Origin: Chryseobacterium indicum
GTDB taxonomy: Bacteria; Bacteroidota; Bacteroidia; Flavobacteriales; Weeksellaceae
DNA length: 64,000 bases
Direction of reading: 5' to 3'
NCBI RefSeq assembly: GCF_021504595.1
Contig: NZ_JACSGT010000001.1
Span: 558,001 to 622,000, forward strand
Shown here: in pieces, positions 1-8,848 of the stretch
How the letters are laid out: each line of letters opens with the position of its first letter
Numbering within the stretch: position 1 is the stretch's first letter
Position numbers and translations under genes: made by a program
Notes under the pieces: generated by a model
Seen by the model: only the letters and a program-made list of their open reading frames with translations
Told to the model about the DNA's origin: nothing
Databases searched by the model: none

Positions 1-94
1 AACTTCTGATAAAGACATAATTTGTTTTATTAGATTAAACTTATAACGAAAATACGTAAAATTTTAAAGAAAATTTATAATTTCACAGCTTTTT

Positions 95-1309
95 CTAAAA
101 CAGCGTATATCCTAAGATCACAGAAGAAGTCTGATATTTCGAAGTCCAGTTTAAATAGTCTTGCATCAGATTTCTATTGGTGGATGTTCTGAATTCCACC
201 TGAAACTTATCATTATACTTAAATCCTACCCCAAAAACAAAGTTATTGCCGGAATATATTTTCAAATTATTATAATCATATCGGATATTTGATCCCATTT
301 CAATATCAAAAACATACGCCGCATTAACGAAGATTTTTGACTTGTCATTCAGAAAGAAATAATGTCTTATTCCCAAAGGAATTTCTATCGATTTATAATC
401 TATATTTCTGATTGATGTTGTTTCGAAAGGCTGCCCTTCATAAACAACAGATTGCTTTTCTGTTTTGTAATACTGATAAGTAGGTTCTGCGAAAACGGCC
501 CATTTATTTTTATTGAAAGGAAGAATAATTTCAGCTTCAAGACCTATTCTGAAAGATATTTTATTATCAAATTTCGCATTTCCGCTTCCGGAATAATAAT
601 CATTTACCATTTCAAAAGAAGAAAAATTCATCCCCGGTCTTATGGTCAGATTAAAAAGATCTCTTTTTTCGTAATTTTGATTGTAGTTTACCGCAGAACT
701 GTTAGAACATTCGTTGTATTTCAGAAAAACTTTAATCAGATCTTTTGGTTTGTAATTCAGTTTATTAACGTCCGTAAGATCTACTCCGCAATTCAGATTA
801 TCCAGAATCTGCTTTTTATATTCTTCATTATAAGCAATTAACGAATTTTCAATATAATAAGGTTTATAAATAAGCTGCTTTACTTCAGAATCGTTCACAG
901 AGAAGAAAAATCTTTCAAGGTCTTCATTTTCATAATACAATAAGTCTGCTTTTCCTTCCACTACATATTTTAAGAAAACGGTTTTTTCTGCAAAATTCGC
1001 TTTTTTCTCGTAAGACATCGATTGCAGCTGATCAGAAGAAAGATCTATCATCACCGTCTTTCTGATGTATTTTTGCTCATTGTCGATTCCGAATTCCTGA
1101 ATATTTTTAATGGATTCTTTTTTTGTTTCTGCAGAAGTTTCTTCAGTTTTGTATTCGAATTCTGTAGGATTGTTTTTCCAGTCCAGATTTTTGATCAGAA
1201 CTTCACTTCTTTGTTCTGAATTATTTACGAAATATCCTTTTTCGAATTTTATTTGTGCGTTAAAAAATGCTGCTGAAATAAGTCCGGTGAACAGACAGAT
1301 TTTTTTCAT
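95..1309 (-). CDS. Outer-membrane beta-barrel protein, hypothetical
   Basis: This 404-residue protein starts with a clear Sec signal peptide (about residues 1-19, ending ...AFFNAQ). The middle part, roughly residues 20-215, matches no family I recognise. From about residue 216 alternating hydrophobic/aromatic strands appear (LTIRPGMNFSSFEM...), and the protein ends in an aromatic residue (GYTLF). Both are typical of Bacteroidota outer-membrane barrels of the PorT/OMP type. It is divergent from queG. An outer-membrane location is a good inference; the function is unknown. Confidence 0.75.
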   Translation of the reverse strand: MKKICLFTGLISAAFFNAQIKFEKGYFVNNSEQRSEVLIKNLDWKNNPTEFEYKTEETSAETKKESIKNIQEFGIDNEQKYIRKTVMIDLSSDQLQSMSYEKKANFAEKTVFLKYVVEGKADLLYYENEDLERFFFSVNDSEVKQLIYKPYYIENSLIAYNEEYKKQILDNLNCGVDLTDVNKLNYKPKDLIKVFLKYNECSNSSAVNYNQNYEKRDLFNLTIRPGMNFSSFEMVNDYYSGSGNAKFDNKISFRIGLEAEIILPFNKNKWAVFAEPTYQYYKTEKQSVVYEGQPFETTSIRNIDYKSIEIPLGIRHYFFLNDKSKIFVNAAYVFDIEMGSNIRYDYNNLKIYSGNNFVFGVGFKYNDKFQVEFRTSTNRNLMQDYLNWTSKYQTSSVILGYTLF

Positions 1310-1377
1310 GAGTTATTATTTTTTCCTTAGTTGTAAGGTCTGAATTTTTCAAACGCGGCAAAATTATAAAATAATCT

Positions 1378-1385
1378 TAATTTTG
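1378..1385 (+). promoter_or_regulatory. -7 element upstream of queG
   Basis: TAATTTTG matches the Bacteroidota TAnnTTTG -7 consensus. It ends 12 nt before the queG ATG, implying a very short leader. Confidence 0.5.
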
Positions 1386-1397
1386 CAAGTGTAAATC

Positions 1398-2342
1398 ATG
1401 ATTTCAAGCGCAGAAAAATATACGCAGCTTATAAAATCCAAGGCAAAAAGTTTTGGATTCCAGAATTGTGGAATTTCGAAAGCAGATTTTCTTGAAGAAG
1501 AGGCAAAACCACTCGAAAACTGGCTGAAAAATAATTTCCACGGCGAAATGAAATACATGGAAAATTATTTTGATAAAAGACTAGACCCCAGATTGCTCGT
1601 AGAAGGTTCCAAGTCTGTAATTTCTCTTTCCTACAATTATTTTCCCGAAGAAAAAATTTCAACTCTCGAAAATTTTAAGATTTCCAAATATGCTTATGCG
1701 GAAGATTACCATGAAGTCATCAAAGATATCTTACGTGAAATGGTTGAAGAGCTTCAGGAAGAGATCGGGGAATTCGGATTTCGTGTTTTTGTGGATTCTG
1801 CGCCGGTTCTGGAAAGAAGCTGGGCGAGAAAATCAGGAATCGGATGGGTAGGGAAAAATGCAAATTTAATTACCAGACAGAGCGGTTCGTTCTATTTTTT
1901 AGCGGAAATAATCTGCGATCTTGAGCTCGTTGCAGATCATCCCGTGACCGATCACTGTGGAACGTGCAGGAAATGTATTGATGCTTGTCCCACCAATGCA
2001 ATTGTTTCAGAAAAGCTGATTGACGGAAGCAAATGTATTTCTTACGCGACAATCGAGCTCAAAGACTCTATTCCCGATTATTTTCAGGACAAGATGGACG
2101 ACTGGATGTTTGGCTGCGATGTTTGTCAGGATGTCTGTCCGTGGAACCGTTTTTCGTCACCTCATCAGCAAATGAAATTTAAACCGAATGAAGCGCTGAA
2201 AAATTTTAAAAAAGGAGAGTGGAAGGAGCTTACGCAGGAGCTGTTTTCCGAAATTTTCCGCAAATCGCCTGTAAAAAGAACAAAATTTGCCGGATTGAAA
2301 AGAAATATAGAGTTTCTGGAAAAATCTTCACAAAAAAAGTAA
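1398..2342 (+). CDS. queG: Epoxyqueuosine reductase QueG
   Basis: QueG reduces epoxyqueuosine to queuosine in tRNA, the last step of Q34 biosynthesis, using cobalamin and two [4Fe-4S] clusters. The catalytic Asp lies in [10 protein letters not shown] (about D133). Two cluster motifs are visible: [12 protein letters not shown] (C187, C190, C193, C197) and [11 protein letters not shown] (C240, C243, C247). At 314 residues this is the short form without the C-terminal HEAT repeats of some homologues. ATG at 1398 follows a -7 element directly. Family assignment is secure. Confidence 0.95.
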   Translation: MISSAEKYTQLIKSKAKSFGFQNCGISKADFLEEEAKPLENWLKNNFHGEMKYMENYFDKRLDPRLLVEGSKSVISLSYNYFPEEKISTLENFKISKYAYAEDYHEVIKDILREMVEELQEEIGEFGFRVFVDSAPVLERSWARKSGIGWVGKNANLITRQSGSFYFLAEIICDLELVADHPVTDHCGTCRKCIDACPTNAIVSEKLIDGSKCISYATIELKDSIPDYFQDKMDDWMFGCDVCQDVCPWNRFSSPHQQMKFKPNEALKNFKKGEWKELTQELFSEIFRKSPVKRTKFAGLKRNIEFLEKSSQKK

Positions 2343-2692
2343 AATCATTTTGGCGGATAAAACCTTATCTGGAATTGTTGAAGTTCCAGAGTAAGAAGGT
2401 TGAACGCCCATTCCTTAAATGAATTCTTTAAGGAGGGAAAGATGGCTGGTAAGAATTTTAAAAAATTTTCAGACTGAAAAAATGTATTCTGAAAATAAAA
2501 TTTGTTAAAAATCAGCGTTTTTTCTGTATTCTTTTTGGGGCTACTTTTACTCTTACTTTGAATCTTTTGTTTGATTTCGTGTTTTTGTGCATATTTTTTA
2601 ATATTTGGTACTTAAATTTAGCGAAAATTCCGATCAAAACAAATACTTTTACGAAAAATTAATAATTAAATTTTCATTAACTTAAATAAAAC
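2343..2692. other. Intergenic region with a stray strong ribosome-binding site
   Basis: No convincing gene. AAGGAGGG at 2430-2437 precedes an 11-codon ORF (ATG at 2442, MAGKNFKKFSD). Strong Shine-Dalgarno sequences are rare in this phylum, so this may be a remnant or leader peptide. A weak inverted repeat (CCTTAAA/TTTAAGG) covers the RBS. Confidence 0.25.
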
Positions 2693-3376
2693 ATGAACGT
2701 GAAAAAGATGTTGCTTCTCATCATTAAAGCTTTAGGAATTATTGTAGGAATTGTGGTTCTGTATATTGCTCTGGGTTATTTTCTGCCTTTTATTGAAGTT
2801 TCTGCGAAGGATGACGGCCAGAAAAAAGAAATTCCGGTTTATATTTACACCAACGGCGTTCATACAGATATTGTGATGCCTGTAAAGAACGATCTGCAGG
2901 ACTGGAGTACAAAAATTCCGTTCGGCAATACAAAATCAAAAAGTACAGATTATAATTATGTAGGAGTGGGATGGGGAGATAAAGGATTCTATCTCGATAC
3001 TCCGACCTGGGCAGATCTTAAGTTTTCAACGGCTTTTAAAGCTGCTTTCTGGCTCAGCGAATCTGCAATGCACTGCACTTTTTACAAGACCATGAAAGAA
3101 GGGGACGACTGTAAAAAGATTATGATCAGCCGGGATCAGTATAAAAAACTGGTGGATTTTGTAGATGCTAAATTTGATAAAGACCAAAACGGGAACTATA
3201 ATCTTATTCCTACAAATGCTGTTTACGGTAATGATGACGCATTCTACGATGCACAGGGAAAATACAGCTTCCTGAATACCTGCAACACATGGGCAAATGA
3301 TGCTCTGAAAGCTGCGGATCAGAAAGCGGCATTCTGGACACCTTCAGATTACGGAATATTCTTACATTATAAATAA
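2693..3376 (+). CDS. TIGR02117-type (DUF2459-like) membrane-anchored protein
   Basis: The 227-residue protein has one N-terminal membrane helix (about residues 6-30) followed by an extracytoplasmic domain. Conserved-looking segments such as VYIYTNGVHTDIVMPV, VGVGWGDKGFYLDTPTW and NTCNTWANDAL resemble the DUF2459/TIGR02117 family, whose biochemical role is unknown. The His and Cys in NGVHTD and NTCNTW suggest a hydrolase-like active site, but that is inference. The next gene starts 6 bp downstream, so they probably form an operon. Confidence 0.7.
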   Translation: MNVKKMLLLIIKALGIIVGIVVLYIALGYFLPFIEVSAKDDGQKKEIPVYIYTNGVHTDIVMPVKNDLQDWSTKIPFGNTKSKSTDYNYVGVGWGDKGFYLDTPTWADLKFSTAFKAAFWLSESAMHCTFYKTMKEGDDCKKIMISRDQYKKLVDFVDAKFDKDQNGNYNLIPTNAVYGNDDAFYDAQGKYSFLNTCNTWANDALKAADQKAAFWTPSDYGIFLHYK

Positions 3377-3382
3377 TTTTCT

Positions 3383-4030
3383 GTGAATTTTTTAAGTTGG
3401 ATAACGGTATTTCTGTTCCTCTTATCATGCAAACAGGAAGCGAAAAGTATGATTGAACCATCAATTTCAGAAATCTCAAAGCAGGAAAATAAGCCTGAAA
3501 TTGATTTAAATAAAACGAAATCGAAAGCTGAAGAAGCGCTTACATTCTGCAAATCCAGCAAATTCAATACAGATTTTTGTATTCTGATTGATATGAGTCT
3601 GCATTCCGGAGTGAAAAGACTGGTTGTGTGGGATTTTAAAACGAATTCTGCCTCAAAAAAATATCTGGTTGGTCATGGTTGCGGAAATAATCAGTGGAGC
3701 AGTGACGAATCAAAAGATCATCCAGAGTTCAGCAATGAAGACGGAAGCCACCTTTCATCACTCGGAAAATACAAAATTCAGGGACGAGGTTACAGCGACT
3801 GGGGAATTCATGTAAAATATCTGATGCACGGTCTGGAAAAAACCAACAGCAATTCGCTGCAACGATTCATTGTTTTTCATTCCTGGAATCTGATGAACGA
3901 TGAAGAAGTCTTCCCGAAAGGTTCTCCTGAAGGTTGGGGCTGTCCTACCATATCCAATAATGCGATGAAAGAGATAGATCCGATGCTTCAGAAATCTAAA
4001 AAGCCCGTTCTGATGTGGATTTATAATTAA
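3383..4030 (+). CDS. L,D-transpeptidase catalytic-domain (YkuD_2-like) lipoprotein
   Basis: Starts with GTG 6 bp after the previous gene. The N-terminus (MNFLSWITVFLFLLSC) ends in a lipobox cysteine at residue 16, so this is probably a lipoprotein. The domain carries LVGHGCGN, SLGKYKIQGRGYSDWGIHVKY, IVFHSWN and EGWGCPTIS, the His...Cys pattern of murein L,D-transpeptidase catalytic proteins. A role in modifying or cleaving periplasmic peptidoglycan is likely; the exact reaction is not shown. The upstream DUF2459-like protein may act in the same envelope process. Confidence 0.75.
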   Translation: MNFLSWITVFLFLLSCKQEAKSMIEPSISEISKQENKPEIDLNKTKSKAEEALTFCKSSKFNTDFCILIDMSLHSGVKRLVVWDFKTNSASKKYLVGHGCGNNQWSSDESKDHPEFSNEDGSHLSSLGKYKIQGRGYSDWGIHVKYLMHGLEKTNSNSLQRFIVFHSWNLMNDEEVFPKGSPEGWGCPTISNNAMKEIDPMLQKSKKPVLMWIYN

Positions 4031-4108
4031 AAAAATTTAAATACAATCTCTTTACTATTAGAAAAATTAGTCTGATTTTTGTAGAGAAAACAGGGTTAAT
4101 AAATCATT

Positions 4109-5407
4109 ATGTCTAAAAAAGAAAAAGTAAATATTTTCTGGTTCAGAAGAGACATCAGGCTGGAAGATAATACAGGATTGTTTCATGCACTTGAAGCCGG
4201 TTTAAAAGTAGTTCCGGTTTTTATTTTTGATAAGGAAATTCTTGATAAACTTGAAAATAAATCAGACAGAAGAGTAGATTATTTTTATCAGGCTCTGGAA
4301 GAAATTCATACTGAGCTTAAAAAACATAAGAGCGGATTAACCGTTTTTCACGATAAACCTGTTGAAGCTTTCAAAAAACTGATTAAAGATTTTGAAATCG
4401 ATACTGTGTTCTGTAACAGGGATTATGAACCTCAAGCAATAAGAAGAGACGAAGAAATACAGAATCTGCTTAAAAAAAGTGATATTAATTTTCAGGATTT
4501 CAAAGATCAGGTTATTTTCGAAAAGGATGATGTTGTCAAAAATGACGGAAAGCCTTACACCGTTTATACCCCGTATTCAAGAAAGTGGAAAGAAAATTTC
4601 AAGTCTGTCACTTTCAAAAAAATGGAAGTTGATTTTTCAAAATTTCATCCATATTCGCCTTCCAGATTTTTAACGCTTAAAGATTTAGGATTTCAGAAAA
4701 CGGATCTGGAATTTAAAAAACCTTCACTGGAAAAAAAGATTATTGATGATTACAATCAATACAGAGATTTTCCGGCAATGGATCATACAACCCGATTAGG
4801 AATTGCGCTTCGTTTCGGAACTATTTCCGTAAGAAAATGTGTGGAATTTGCAGAAAAACACAATGAAGTCTGGCTGAATGAACTGATCTGGAGAGAATTT
4901 TTTATGCAGATTTTATATCATTTCCCGAAAGTGGTGAACAATTCTTTTAAAGAAAAATATGATAGCATTAAATGGAGAAATGATGAAAAGGAGTTTAAAA
5001 AATGGTGTGAAGGAAAGACCGGTTATCCTATTGTAGATGCAGGAATGAGACAGCTAAACGAAACGGGATTTATGCACAACAGGGTAAGAATGGTTGTTGC
5101 AAGTTTTCTTACCAAACATCTTTTAATCGACTGGAGATGGGGAGAAGCGTATTTTGCAGAAAAACTTCTGGACTACGAGTTGTCCTCCAACAACGGAAAC
5201 TGGCAGTGGGCTGCAGGATGCGGCTGCGATGCAGCGCCTTATTTCAGGGTTTTCAATCCTTCGGAGCAGACCAAAAAATTTGATAAAGATTTAAAATACA
5301 TCAAAACATGGCTTTCTGAAAAAGACATCAATGCAGAACCGATTGTGGAGCATACTTTTGCCAGAAAAAGGGCTTTGGAAGTGTACGGAAATGCGGTAAA
5401 AGAGTAG
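4109..5407 (+). CDS. phrB: Deoxyribodipyrimidine photolyase, class I cryptochrome/photolyase
   Basis: A blue-light FAD enzyme that splits cyclobutane pyrimidine dimers. The N-terminal antenna-binding Rossmann domain begins with NIFWFRRDIRLEDNTGL. The C-terminal FAD domain has ELIWREFFMQIL, GMRQLNETGFMHNRVRM, LLIDWRWGEAYFAEKL and NNGNWQWAAGCGCDAAPYFR, the class I CPD-photolyase signature including the Trp-rich electron-transfer region. Length (432 residues) is normal. A related cryptochrome-like role cannot be excluded from sequence alone. Confidence 0.92.
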   Translation: MSKKEKVNIFWFRRDIRLEDNTGLFHALEAGLKVVPVFIFDKEILDKLENKSDRRVDYFYQALEEIHTELKKHKSGLTVFHDKPVEAFKKLIKDFEIDTVFCNRDYEPQAIRRDEEIQNLLKKSDINFQDFKDQVIFEKDDVVKNDGKPYTVYTPYSRKWKENFKSVTFKKMEVDFSKFHPYSPSRFLTLKDLGFQKTDLEFKKPSLEKKIIDDYNQYRDFPAMDHTTRLGIALRFGTISVRKCVEFAEKHNEVWLNELIWREFFMQILYHFPKVVNNSFKEKYDSIKWRNDEKEFKKWCEGKTGYPIVDAGMRQLNETGFMHNRVRMVVASFLTKHLLIDWRWGEAYFAEKLLDYELSSNNGNWQWAAGCGCDAAPYFRVFNPSEQTKKFDKDLKYIKTWLSEKDINAEPIVEHTFARKRALEVYGNAVKE

Positions 5408-5428
5408 TTGTATATGCTTATCTGATAA

Positions 5429-5926
5429 TTATTTCTGAATTCCTATTTTCTTCAAAGCAGCACTGTTCAGATAGATTTCATCAAAAGACGTAAGCGATTC
5501 AATATCTTTAAAGTTCTGGAATGTTTTTTCGTTTTTGTTGAATGAAAGTTCAATTGAAGTATTGTAAGAAGCTACAATTCTCACGACGGAATAGCCGTTA
5601 TAGGCAATTTTAAATCCTTCAAAAAGACATTTTTTTTCGGCTTTCTGATAGATTTTATAATCTTCGAAAGCCTTACTTTCTTCATCATTCCTTTTTTTGG
5701 AATTATGCTCAAGAGCTTTCCACGATTCGTAGTTTCTGGGTTCCTTCAGGATTTCGCCCGAAGAATCTACGGGAACAAACATTCCCAATGTAAGCTCCTT
5801 TTTCAAAAGATTGGCGTAATTGTTCATCAGTTTAAGCGTCTGAAGATCTGCGTATCCTTCATGCGAATAATACTCGATGACAAAATCCGTCATGGGAATC
5901 AGTTTATGAGAAGCATTAATAGTCAT
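5429..5926 (-). CDS. Conserved hypothetical protein (about 165 aa)
   Basis: I do not recognise the family. The ATG at 5926 (MTINASHKLIPMTDF...) is preferred; an upstream TTG at 5944 would add six residues. It is a soluble-looking, charged protein with no signal peptide or membrane helix. It is convergent with the photolyase gene and separated from it by 21 bp. Confidence 0.6.
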   Translation of the reverse strand: MTINASHKLIPMTDFVIEYYSHEGYADLQTLKLMNNYANLLKKELTLGMFVPVDSSGEILKEPRNYESWKALEHNSKKRNDEESKAFEDYKIYQKAEKKCLFEGFKIAYNGYSVVRIVASYNTSIELSFNKNEKTFQNFKDIESLTSFDEIYLNSAALKKIGIQK

Positions 5927-6132
5927 ATTTGTGATTTTGCGCAACTAACTTTTTAAATTTCAGAGGTGCGAAGATAAATAAATTGTTAAAAAGAGTACAA
6001 CTAATTTTGCTATAATTAAGTAAAAGAATCACAGAAGGGATATTTCTCTCATTTACAGAAAAATAAAACCGGAAAGATTATTTGTTTTAATTTTCCGGTT
6101 GATGTATTAAGGTAATTAATCTTCTGTGGATA

Positions 6133-6432
6133 TTACATTTCTTTTTGCAGGATCGCAACAATTTGGTCTATTACTTCCTGTTTTTTTGTTTTTTTATGAT
6201 AAGGTGTTTTCGGTTCAGAAACAATGCTTTCTCTGTTCTTGTCAAAAAGTGCATAAAGATCCAGATCCGGATGTTTTTCCAGATACCAAACCAGAAAATT
6301 GAGTGGAATTGCATTTTTTCCTGAAAAATAAAGCTGAATAGCCTGTGGAGTCATGCCGTATTCTTCGGCTATCTCTCTTAAAGTTTCTCCTTTTGATTTG
6401 CTGTACTCGCGTATTTTTTCGTGAATTTTCAT
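6133..6432 (-). CDS. Helix-turn-helix (XRE-like) DNA-binding protein
   Basis: The 99-residue protein has an HTH-like segment at about residues 15-38 (ETLREIAEEYGMTPQAIQLYF) and a basic C-terminal tail ending VAILQKEM. It is divergent from the small gene at 6592 across a 160-bp region that holds a -7 element and a small inverted repeat. This layout suggests it controls that transcript. Regulator function is inferred. Confidence 0.65.
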   Translation of the reverse strand: MKIHEKIREYSKSKGETLREIAEEYGMTPQAIQLYFSGKNAIPLNFLVWYLEKHPDLDLYALFDKNRESIVSEPKTPYHKKTKKQEVIDQIVAILQKEM

Positions 6433-6515
6433 ATCGAATAATTTCTTCTTTTTAATTTTATTTAATAATTAATTGTTAAAATTTCAATTAATTATTGTTT
6501 TTAAATATATAGTTG

Positions 6516-6545
6516 TATATTTGTTTTATAATTATCTCGGAGAGA
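6516..6545 (+). promoter_or_regulatory. Promoter and inverted repeat before the 74-aa gene
   Basis: TATATTTG (6516-6523) fits the Bacteroidota -7 element. Just downstream, ATCTC-GGA-GAGAT (6533-6545) is an inverted repeat near the presumed transcript start. It could be an operator for the divergent HTH protein or a leader hairpin. Confidence 0.45.
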
Positions 6546-6591
6546 TAAACACAAAATTACGAAAAAAGGTTAAACAAAAATATTTATTTGT

Positions 6592-6816
6592 ATGAGCAAA
6601 TTGATATATCCCTATCAGAACACCATCAATGAACGATTTGATTTTATTGATAAATGGTTACCGACGCGCTACACGGGTTCTGTGAACATAATTCTTAAGA
6701 AATCCAGAGATCCCGATTACATTAGAAAAGTAAAAAACAGGAAGGTGAATGACGAAGATGTTATTGATGCACTTTACAAAGTTTCGTTGTTCAATAAGAT
6801 ACAGGTAGAGAATTAG
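6592..6816 (+). CDS. Small hypothetical protein (74 aa)
   Basis: A 74-residue ORF with ATG, preceded by a good -7 element. It has a basic stretch (VKNRKVNDEDVIDALYKV) and no signal peptide or membrane helix. The family is not recognised. Together with the next small gene it probably forms a short operon ending at the terminator near 7236-7271. Confidence 0.5.
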   Translation: MSKLIYPYQNTINERFDFIDKWLPTRYTGSVNIILKKSRDPDYIRKVKNRKVNDEDVIDALYKVSLFNKIQVEN

Positions 6817-6909
6817 ACGTATATTTGAATTCTGAAAACACAACTGACTGATGAAAAAATATATTTAGCTCCTAAAACGAGCTGTTAATAAAAAAAACAC
6901 ACAATTACC

Positions 6910-7164
6910 ATGGAAAATTTTGAGACAGAAGAAATCATTATTACCGAATGCTTTAAATGCGGCAGAAGGTTTGAAAATTATTTCAACGCTTCCCCCTGCT
7001 GTACTTCTATTGTTGTAAAAGTAGATGAAAACAAAAACCGCACAACAATCACCTTTCTAAGTTCACTTTCAAAACCCAGATACGAATTGTTTGAAGAATT
7101 TTCAGAGTATGAAGATCCTTATACTATGGAAGAGACTGAAAATAATGATGTTTTAGCACAATAA
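6910..7164 (+). CDS. Small Cys-containing hypothetical protein (84 aa)
   Basis: The 84-residue protein has CFKCGRRF followed by a CC pair (SPCCTSIVV), a possible metal-binding knuckle. The C-terminal half is acidic. No family is recognised. It lies 93 bp after the 74-aa gene on the same strand. Confidence 0.5.
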   Translation: MENFETEEIIITECFKCGRRFENYFNASPCCTSIVVKVDENKNRTTITFLSSLSKPRYELFEEFSEYEDPYTMEETENNDVLAQ

Positions 7165-7235
7165 TAACACATAGCGGTATTTTAATTTACCCGAACCTAA
7201 CTTTAATATACGATAAGTTTTTTTAGATTTTAATA

Positions 7236-7271
7236 AAAAGAGTTTGCCCTGAGATTGGGGCAGGCTCTTTT
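7236..7271 (+). terminator. Intrinsic terminator after the small-protein genes
   Basis: AAAAGAGTTTGCCC and GGGCAGGCTCTTTT form a stable hairpin with a T-tract on the plus strand. It marks the boundary with the minus-strand methyltransferase operon. Confidence 0.75.
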
Positions 7272-7326
7272 GCTGTTTAGGTTTCTGGAAGCTATTTTCT
7301 TAATAAAGAGAAAATAATATAAAGCT

Positions 7327-7743
7327 CTATTTATTAGAATCAATAATTGAAACTATTTTTTGTATGCATTCATCTAAATATTTCTTCACATCTTTACTCC
7401 AAAATCTCAAAACTGTCCACCCATTTTGGATAAGATAACTATTTACTTCCTTATCTCTCTGAATATTCCGTTCAATTTTCTTATGCCAAAACTCTGTATT
7501 AGATTTAATTCTGTGCTTTTCAGTCTCCCAGTCTTTGCCATGAAAAAATTCACTGTCAACGAAAATTGCTAACTTGTATTTCTTGAAAGTAAGATCAGGT
7601 TTTCCGAATATTGTTTTATTATTCTTTCGATATCGATATCCTAAACTCCATAAAGCTTTTGCCAGACGAACTTCATCTTTAGTCCCTGTAGCTTTAATTG
7701 CTCGCATATTTTTTGAGCGTTGTTCAGGAGTGTGGACATCCAT
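7327..7743 (-). CDS. vsr: Vsr-like very-short-patch-repair endonuclease
   Basis: Vsr nicks beside T:G mismatches that arise from deaminated 5-methylcytosine, and is normally paired with a C5 methyltransferase. The 138-residue protein has the family N-terminus (DVHTPEQRSKNMRAIKATGT), the GKPDL segment, the catalytic-Asp segment (KLAIFVDSEFFHG) and the tail (NGWTVLRFWSKDV). The zinc-ligand cysteines of classical Vsr are missing; the only Cys is near the C-terminus (LDECIQ). It may therefore be a mismatch nickase that lost the zinc site, or a related restriction nuclease. It is last in the operon, 1 bp after the receiver gene. Confidence 0.8.
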   Translation of the reverse strand: MDVHTPEQRSKNMRAIKATGTKDEVRLAKALWSLGYRYRKNNKTIFGKPDLTFKKYKLAIFVDSEFFHGKDWETEKHRIKSNTEFWHKKIERNIQRDKEVNSYLIQNGWTVLRFWSKDVKKYLDECIQKIVSIIDSNK

Positions 7744-7744
7744 A

Positions 7745-8845
7745 TTAATTGATTAATGATTCATATATTTCATCTATATTAAAATCGGGAGAACCTTGTC
7801 TAGAATAATAATATGAGAATCTTGCTATAATATCTTTAGTGAAAGTGCTATTAATTGAAGCAATTCGTTCAAAATTTTCATTAAAATCTTTTACACGAAC
7901 AGATTTTAATTTCTGAAAATTAATAAGACCTGATTTTATACTGTTGTATTTAGGCAAGAAATGATATTTATTAGAATAGTGATTCCCAATTAATGCTTTT
8001 AATTCTGTTTGTGCAAGTTCTAACTTATCAGCATCCCCTTTTCCATTTTTAATGATTCTAGTTTTTTCAAATAATAATCCCTCTTCTTCTGATTCAACTT
8101 CACTTAACAAAATATCTTTTGCTTTTAGTTGTGCTAAATCACATGAAGGGGTTAAAACAATAAATCTCTTGCCTGACTCGTTTTCAATTACTAAATCTCC
8201 TGTAAATAAGTTATTTTTTATAGGTGGTGTAATATATATTTCTGCAGCGTGATAGTTTTCAAAATTAGATTCTTCAGTAAGCTCCAAATATTCCTGAACA
8301 TGAAGCAAAATGTATCTTAATAATGTTTTTTGCTTTTGTTCGGGTGTTCTCTTATCATCATTTATCCATATATCCATCGAAGAAGATAAATGATCCCAAA
8401 ATATTTTACTTAACTGTTTATCTATGGTTCCTTTTGCTCCTAGAATTTGAGTAATCCCCGTTAAAAATATTTTTTTGAATTCATTTAATACATCCTCATA
8501 TTCTTCTTCTCCTCTTCCTCTGCATTTAAAAAGTATATTCTCTATTTGTAGTTCCGGCTCTAAATCTCCCTTATGAGTTGTAATTACTCTTACAGGGAAA
8601 CGTAATTCTTTCACAATTTCTTTAATTAAATTATTTCCTAAGCCTACTGCATCATTTTTTTCTAGACGAAGATCGATTATTGCTCCATCATAATTATTTA
8701 AAGTTTGAATTTTTTTTAGCCCATCAGTATAGTTTGTTGCAATGTCTAATGTAATATTTATATCGCTAGTAGAGTTAAATATGTCAACAGCATCTTGTAA
8801 TACTTTATTTTGACTTTGATCATCATCAACTAAGAGTAAATTCAT
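7745..8845 (-). CDS. Receiver-domain response regulator with unknown C-terminal domain
   Basis: Residues 1-125 form a CheY-like receiver. The acidic cluster is VDDD (7-9), the phospho-acceptor is D58 in GAIIDLRL, a Thr pair is at 89-90, and K107 (ILFKCR) is the candidate conserved lysine. Residues about 130-366 are not a known DNA-binding output domain. They contain RFIVLTPSCDLAQ (228-239) and NKYHFLPKY, which I cannot place. The gene follows the dual-GHKL kinase by 3 bp, so phosphotransfer between them is the natural reading. The output could act on the methyltransferase or nuclease; this is inference. Confidence 0.75.
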   Translation of the reverse strand: MNLLLVDDDQSQNKVLQDAVDIFNSTSDINITLDIATNYTDGLKKIQTLNNYDGAIIDLRLEKNDAVGLGNNLIKEIVKELRFPVRVITTHKGDLEPELQIENILFKCRGRGEEEYEDVLNEFKKIFLTGITQILGAKGTIDKQLSKIFWDHLSSSMDIWINDDKRTPEQKQKTLLRYILLHVQEYLELTEESNFENYHAAEIYITPPIKNNLFTGDLVIENESGKRFIVLTPSCDLAQLKAKDILLSEVESEEEGLLFEKTRIIKNGKGDADKLELAQTELKALIGNHYSNKYHFLPKYNSIKSGLINFQKLKSVRVKDFNENFERIASINSTFTKDIIARFSYYYSRQGSPDFNIDEIYESLIN

Positions 8846-8848
8846 ATT

